Shown: piece by piece, positions 60,385 to 64,000 of the stretch | How the letters are laid out: the number at the start of each line of letters is the position of its first letter | Position numbering within the stretch: position 1 is the stretch's first letter | Assembly (NCBI GenBank): GCA_046346965.1 | Contig: JAXMHB010000001.1 | Span: forward strand, 372,001-436,000 | Length of the DNA stretch: 64,000 nucleotides | DNA from: JAXMHB01 sp046346965 | Lineage (GTDB): Bacteria > Pseudomonadota > Gammaproteobacteria > Xanthomonadales > SZUA-5 | Reading direction: 5' to 3' | The notes under the pieces: generated by a model | Databases searched by the model: none | What the model was told of the DNA's origin: nothing | The model's input: only the letters and a program-made list of their open reading frames with translations | Translations under genes and position numbers: made by a program

Positions 60385-61110
60385 TCAGTCCGTGACCTTG
60401 AACCTGACGGGAACCACCAGGTAGGGATCTCGTCCCTCCCGGAATTGCCAGCGTTGAGCCGCGTCGAGTGCCGCGGCATCGAGAATTTCATTGCCGCTAG
60501 ATTGATGAATGGATCGTTCCATGACACGACCATGGGCATCGATGCGGATCATCAAGAGCACCTCGCCTTCAATACCTGCGTCTAGCAGTTCGCGCGGATA
60601 ATGCGGAGGATTTGCCATTATCGAATCCAGCTCGGCCTTCGTGATGTCTTCTGCGACTGCGTATCGAAGGCAGGTTGACATCGGCGGCTTGAAGTGCACG
60701 CGATATTGCGTCCGGTATGGGCATCCGCGCGGCTCAAGCCGCCAGTGCGCTACTGCCTTTTGGGCCGAAAGGTCAAATGAAAGTCTCCCACTCGATCGAG
60801 CGATCAAGACCTCCGTAACGCGCCCTTTGGGGTTGACGAGCAGGTCCAGCAGGACTTCCCCTGCGGCGCAGTTTGCCAACACTTGCCGCGGGTACTTAGG
60901 AGCAAACCCGCGCATGTCGATCTTGCCACCGTAGAGAGTGGCGATCGAATCGTCATCCCGGCAATCTGTCGCGGCTGAGGAACCGGGCACCGCGCGCCTT
61001 TCAACGGGCACACTATTCGCTTCCGGCTCATTTGCGGAAGCGGTCGTGGTGATGCAAACCGATAGCAGCAGCGTCAATGTCAGCGACGTTTGCTGGTTCC
61101 TTTTCGTCAT
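60385..61110 (-). CDS. Secreted protein with two TonB C-terminal domains
   Basis: A 241-residue protein with a signal peptide (TLTLLLSVCITTTASA) and no further membrane helix. Two TonB-C-like domains follow: one at about 60-150 (YPRQVLANCAAGEVLLDLLV, NPKGRVTEVLIARSSG) and one at about 165-241 (YPRELLDAGIEGEVLLMIRI, DAHGRVMERSIHQSSG, QRWQFREGRDPYLVVPVRF). TonB normally has one such domain and an N-terminal anchor for ExbBD. This protein therefore looks like a free periplasmic TonB-fold protein rather than an energy transducer. Confidence 0.82.
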   Translation of the reverse strand: MTKRNQQTSLTLTLLLSVCITTTASANEPEANSVPVERRAVPGSSAATDCRDDDSIATLYGGKIDMRGFAPKYPRQVLANCAAGEVLLDLLVNPKGRVTEVLIARSSGRLSFDLSAQKAVAHWRLEPRGCPYRTQYRVHFKPPMSTCLRYAVAEDITKAELDSIMANPPHYPRELLDAGIEGEVLLMIRIDAHGRVMERSIHQSSGNEILDAAALDAAQRWQFREGRDPYLVVPVRFKVTD

Positions 61111-61200
61111 GGCTGCGCTGCCATCCCGGCGACCACCAGATCCTACCGCAGCGTACGACGTTACCGCATTGTTCCCGTCAACGACGCAGCAGCGGCTTGA

Positions 61201-63765
61201 TCAGCCGCTGGCCTCGCCTGAGCGCGCCGCGATGAAGGCGGTGACAATCGCCGACAGATAGGGCAGTGACTGTGCGGCCAGGATCGCCACCCACAGGCGC
61301 GTTTCCAGGTAATCGAGTCCCCAGACCTCGATCATGGCCACCATGCTCAGCATCAGCGCCACAAAGATCAGCGTCTCTTCGCGCACCACCAGCCAGGGGC
61401 TGGGTTTCTTGCGCAAGCGACGGCTCTTGGCGGTGCGCACGAACTCGCCCTTCTTGGCCGCCAATCCCTTGAAGATGCCGAGCGCAATCGAGTGGCTGAG
61501 CGCCATGCTGGCGAGCGCCGCGCCCAGCGTGTCCTTCCAGCTGCACGGCACACGAACGCGATACAGCACGATGCCGAAGACGGCTTTGGCGACGAAGAAA
61601 CACAGCACCGGATAAAGGAACAGGCTGAGCGGCAGGGTGAAAATGTCGCGCTGGGTCACCATCCCCAGCGTCCAGCCGATCGCCAGGAAGGTGAACACCA
61701 GATGCAGCGCATCGGCGAACCAGCTGAACCAGCCGGTGAGGAAGTGGAAGCGCTGGCCGGCCGACAGCGGGCCGGGTTTGATCAGCCACCCGAAATGCCG
61801 CTTCATGATCTGCATCGCGCCGAACGCCCAGCGATAGCGCTGTGACTTGTACGCGGCAAAATCCGCCGGCGTCAGTCCGTGGCCCACCTGCTCATCCAGA
61901 TAGCGCGTTTCCAGGCCCTCGTGCATTAGCCGCAGGCCGAGTTCGGCGTCCTCGCAAATGCACCATTCCGCCCAACCGCCGGTGCGTTCCAGCGGTTCGC
62001 GCCGGACCAAGGTCATCGTGCCGTGCTGGATGATCGCGTTGCGCTCGTTGCGGTGATGCATGCCAATGCGGAAGAAGCCTTCGTACTCCCAGTTGCAGAT
62101 GCGGCGGAAGGCGTTGTGCGCAAACTCCCGGTGCGCCTGCGGCGCCTGCACGACAGCAACATCGGCGCTGTCGAGGAAATGCGGCACGAAGCGGCGCAGC
62201 CAGCCCGGATCAACGGCGTAATCGCTGTCGACCACGCCGACGATCTCGGCGTCGGCGGCGGTTTCCTTTAGCGCAAAGTTCAGCGCGCCCGCCTTGAAGC
62301 CCGGCCACGGGTTCAGATGGAAGAAGCGGAAGCGCGGCCCTAGCTTGGCGCAGTGTGCTTCTACCGGCTTCCAGACCTCTTCCTTGGCGGTGTTGTTGTC
62401 GACCACCAACACCTCGAAGTCCGGATAGTCCAACGCCGCCAGCGAATCCAGCGTCAGGATCACCATTTCCGGCGGTTCGTTGGCGCAGGCCAGATGCACC
62501 GACACCTTCGGCCAGCGCTGCACGTCGGCGTCGCTGCGCGAGGCGTACTCGCGCATCCAGCGCGGGCGCCAGATCACCTCGGTGAACTCGAAGCCATTGA
62601 TCAGCAGAATGCCGAGAATCGCCAATTGCGCCGGCAGCAGCAGCGCCAGCATCGCCCAATCGAAGGGATCCAGATAGAACTCGAAGGGCACGCCGATCGA
62701 CCACACCAGCAGCGCGGCCGATCCCTGGATCAGCAGGGCAAAGAACACCCGGCCCAGCCAGCGGAAGCGATGAAAACGCCACAGGAACCAGAGCATCGGC
62801 AGCAGCGCGATCAAAAAGGCCGCGGCCATCTTCTGCGGCCAGCTCGGATCGTCGATTACTGGCCCGGTCAGCGCGAACTTGGGCTGGCGCTCGGCGTCAT
62901 ACATGCCCCAGTAGGCGCCCACGCGGCCTTCGCCGGTCATCTTCCACGGCTGGTCGAAGGCCTCCATGACGAAGTAGTCGAGCTTGCGCTCGCGTGCGAC
63001 CTCGAAGAACTCGCGCAGGAAGCGCGCCTGATCGGCCACGCTGGGCGTGGCGAACTTGAAGCGATCGCCGTTGCTGGGCCAGCCCACTTCGCCGATCACG
63101 ATCGGCTTGTCGGGAAACACCGCGCGCAGTTCATCGTAGCGGTGCAGCACGTCCTTGATCGCATTGCGCCGCGGGATGCCTTCCCAATAGGGCAGCAGGT
63201 GTACCGCGATGTAGTCGACGTGTTGCGCCAACTCCGGGTACTTCAGCCACACATGCCAGGGTTCTGCCGTCGATACCGGCACCTTGAGCGCGCGGCGGGC
63301 GCGATCCAGATAGGGAATCAGCTGCTTGGCAGTCAGATCGCCGCGCAGGACCGACTCGTTGCCGACGATCACGCGTTCGATCGCCGGATGTGAGCGCGCG
63401 GCCTTGATCAGCGTGTCGAGTTCGAGCCGGTTGTGATCGCGCCGACGGTCCAGCCACGCGCCAGCGGTGAGCTTGAGCCCATGCCGCTGCACGATGTCGG
63501 GCAGCGACGGGTTTTCGGTCGAGGTGTAGGCGCGGATGCGCTTGGTGTGGCGCGCCAACACTGCAATATCGGATTCCAGCTGCTCGGGCGTCGGGTAGGT
63601 GCTGTCGAAGGGACTCTGGTCGCGCTGAAATGCGCTGAAGGCGAAGCCCTCGACCGGACCTTTCCAGTCCTGCACCTTGACCGGGCGATTGGCGTAAGCC
63701 CACCAGCCGAGGTTGGCAGCGGCGACCAGCAGCACGATGAACAGCGTGGAAAGCAACCTCTGCAT
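61201..63765 (-). CDS. GH17-GT2 fusion protein, beta-glucan synthase-like
   Basis: An 854-residue protein. An N-terminal helix is followed by a GH17-like domain (about 35-300) with the acid/base Glu in VIVGNESVLRG and the nucleophile Glu in IVIGEVGWPSNGDR. Membrane helices at about 310-400 lead to a processive GT2 domain: VDNNTAKEE, DSDYAV (DxD), CEDAELG and QRYRW, then four to five more helices. This architecture matches bacterial beta-1,3/1,6-glucan synthases in which the periplasmic GH17 part acts as a glucosyltransferase. It would make a periplasmic or exported beta-glucan. It is a single-gene unit. Confidence 0.87.
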   Translation of the reverse strand: MQRLLSTLFIVLLVAAANLGWWAYANRPVKVQDWKGPVEGFAFSAFQRDQSPFDSTYPTPEQLESDIAVLARHTKRIRAYTSTENPSLPDIVQRHGLKLTAGAWLDRRRDHNRLELDTLIKAARSHPAIERVIVGNESVLRGDLTAKQLIPYLDRARRALKVPVSTAEPWHVWLKYPELAQHVDYIAVHLLPYWEGIPRRNAIKDVLHRYDELRAVFPDKPIVIGEVGWPSNGDRFKFATPSVADQARFLREFFEVARERKLDYFVMEAFDQPWKMTGEGRVGAYWGMYDAERQPKFALTGPVIDDPSWPQKMAAAFLIALLPMLWFLWRFHRFRWLGRVFFALLIQGSAALLVWSIGVPFEFYLDPFDWAMLALLLPAQLAILGILLINGFEFTEVIWRPRWMREYASRSDADVQRWPKVSVHLACANEPPEMVILTLDSLAALDYPDFEVLVVDNNTAKEEVWKPVEAHCAKLGPRFRFFHLNPWPGFKAGALNFALKETAADAEIVGVVDSDYAVDPGWLRRFVPHFLDSADVAVVQAPQAHREFAHNAFRRICNWEYEGFFRIGMHHRNERNAIIQHGTMTLVRREPLERTGGWAEWCICEDAELGLRLMHEGLETRYLDEQVGHGLTPADFAAYKSQRYRWAFGAMQIMKRHFGWLIKPGPLSAGQRFHFLTGWFSWFADALHLVFTFLAIGWTLGMVTQRDIFTLPLSLFLYPVLCFFVAKAVFGIVLYRVRVPCSWKDTLGAALASMALSHSIALGIFKGLAAKKGEFVRTAKSRRLRKKPSPWLVVREETLIFVALMLSMVAMIEVWGLDYLETRLWVAILAAQSLPYLSAIVTAFIAARSGEASG

Positions 63766-64000
63766 GGGCCTTGGCGTTCCTCGGTCGACTGTCGGTCAGC
63801 AGCGCGATGCCCCAGGGGAATCGCGCCGGGGGGCGTCTGTCCTGCAGTCTAATGAATAACGCAAGCCGGCCTGCGCCGACCTGAAGCGGCGGCGCCGGCG
63901 CAGATTGACAGCTCGGACGAGTCGTTCCCCGTCGGTAGCAGAGCGGGAGAGGCCTAGAGCGCGCAACCCATCCGGCGCCCCAGGCTGGTGTGCCGCGCGC
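63766..64000. other. Non-coding end of window
   Basis: This is 235 bases of GC-rich sequence upstream of the GH17-GT2 gene. No reading frame, RNA gene or repeat is supported, and the promoter of the glucan synthase gene presumably lies here. Confidence 0.5.

Overview
The window is GC-rich chromosomal DNA from a gammaproteobacterium, most probably of the Xanthomonadales/Lysobacterales group. This placement is inference. It rests on the convergent clpA/infA pair, the petABC-sspA-sspB block, the SspB tail ending in LRIVK, and two secreted proteins that end in an F/Y-x-x-G-F/Y-E tail. Genes are dense, and many junctions overlap by one to four bases (ATGA or TGATG). Both strands are used about equally.

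Layout. 1-640: clpA 3' end and infA. 1002-5206: a tightly coupled operon of a thermostable-hemolysin-family protein (putative acyltransferase fold), an acyl-adenylate ligase, a heme-oxygenase-like (TenA/UndA-type) oxidase, an SDR and a secreted TPR protein. This looks like an uncharacterised acyl-modification pathway. 5452-5541: tRNA-Ser(UGA) with a clear terminator. 5636-8237: a PAS-GGDEF diguanylate cyclase and a DUF429 protein. 8241-17393: a Type I restriction-modification island transcribed leftwards (hsdM, hsdS, a truncated Fic-like gene, a full Fic gene, hsdR, a YgjP-like metallopeptidase). 17632-22626: phytanoyl-CoA dioxygenase, endonuclease III, DUF350, cyclophilin, dCTP deaminase, and a btaAB pair for betaine lipid synthesis. 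22592-28368: a DegS/AlgW-like protease, the cytochrome bc1 genes petABC with a terminator, sspAB, and DUF3301.

28547-36252: a transmembrane Ser/Thr kinase fused to a formylglycine-generating-enzyme-like domain, an FHA protein, DUF2277, a small secreted protein, a B12-binding radical SAM protein, cardiolipin synthase, and DUF2239 with a strong palindromic operator. 36358-41997: TonB-dependent receptor, DDAH-like amidinotransferase, fatty acid desaturase, secreted FG-GAP protein. 41988-47676: a complete Mrp (Mnh) cation/proton antiporter operon with fused A and B subunits. 47833-53178: a lipoprotein with a type IV pilin-like C-terminus, a MarR regulator with a divergent alpha/beta hydrolase, tRNA-Arg(CCU), and an antiquitin-like aldehyde dehydrogenase. 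53228-57205: a giant secreted CSLREA/beta-helix/Ig-like protein. 57431-60357: a gene split by a MITE-like element, followed by dienelactone hydrolase, HIT and cupin genes. 60385-63765: a protein with two TonB C-terminal domains and a GH17-GT2 beta-glucan synthase-like protein.

Most of the window is housekeeping or envelope biology. The parts that deserve a second look are the 1002-5206 acyl operon, the lipoprotein-pilin fusion, the MITE-split gene, the decayed Fic gene inside the restriction operon, the shared GFE-type C-terminal tails, and the betaine lipid pair. No CRISPR array, prophage, rRNA or transposase gene was found.
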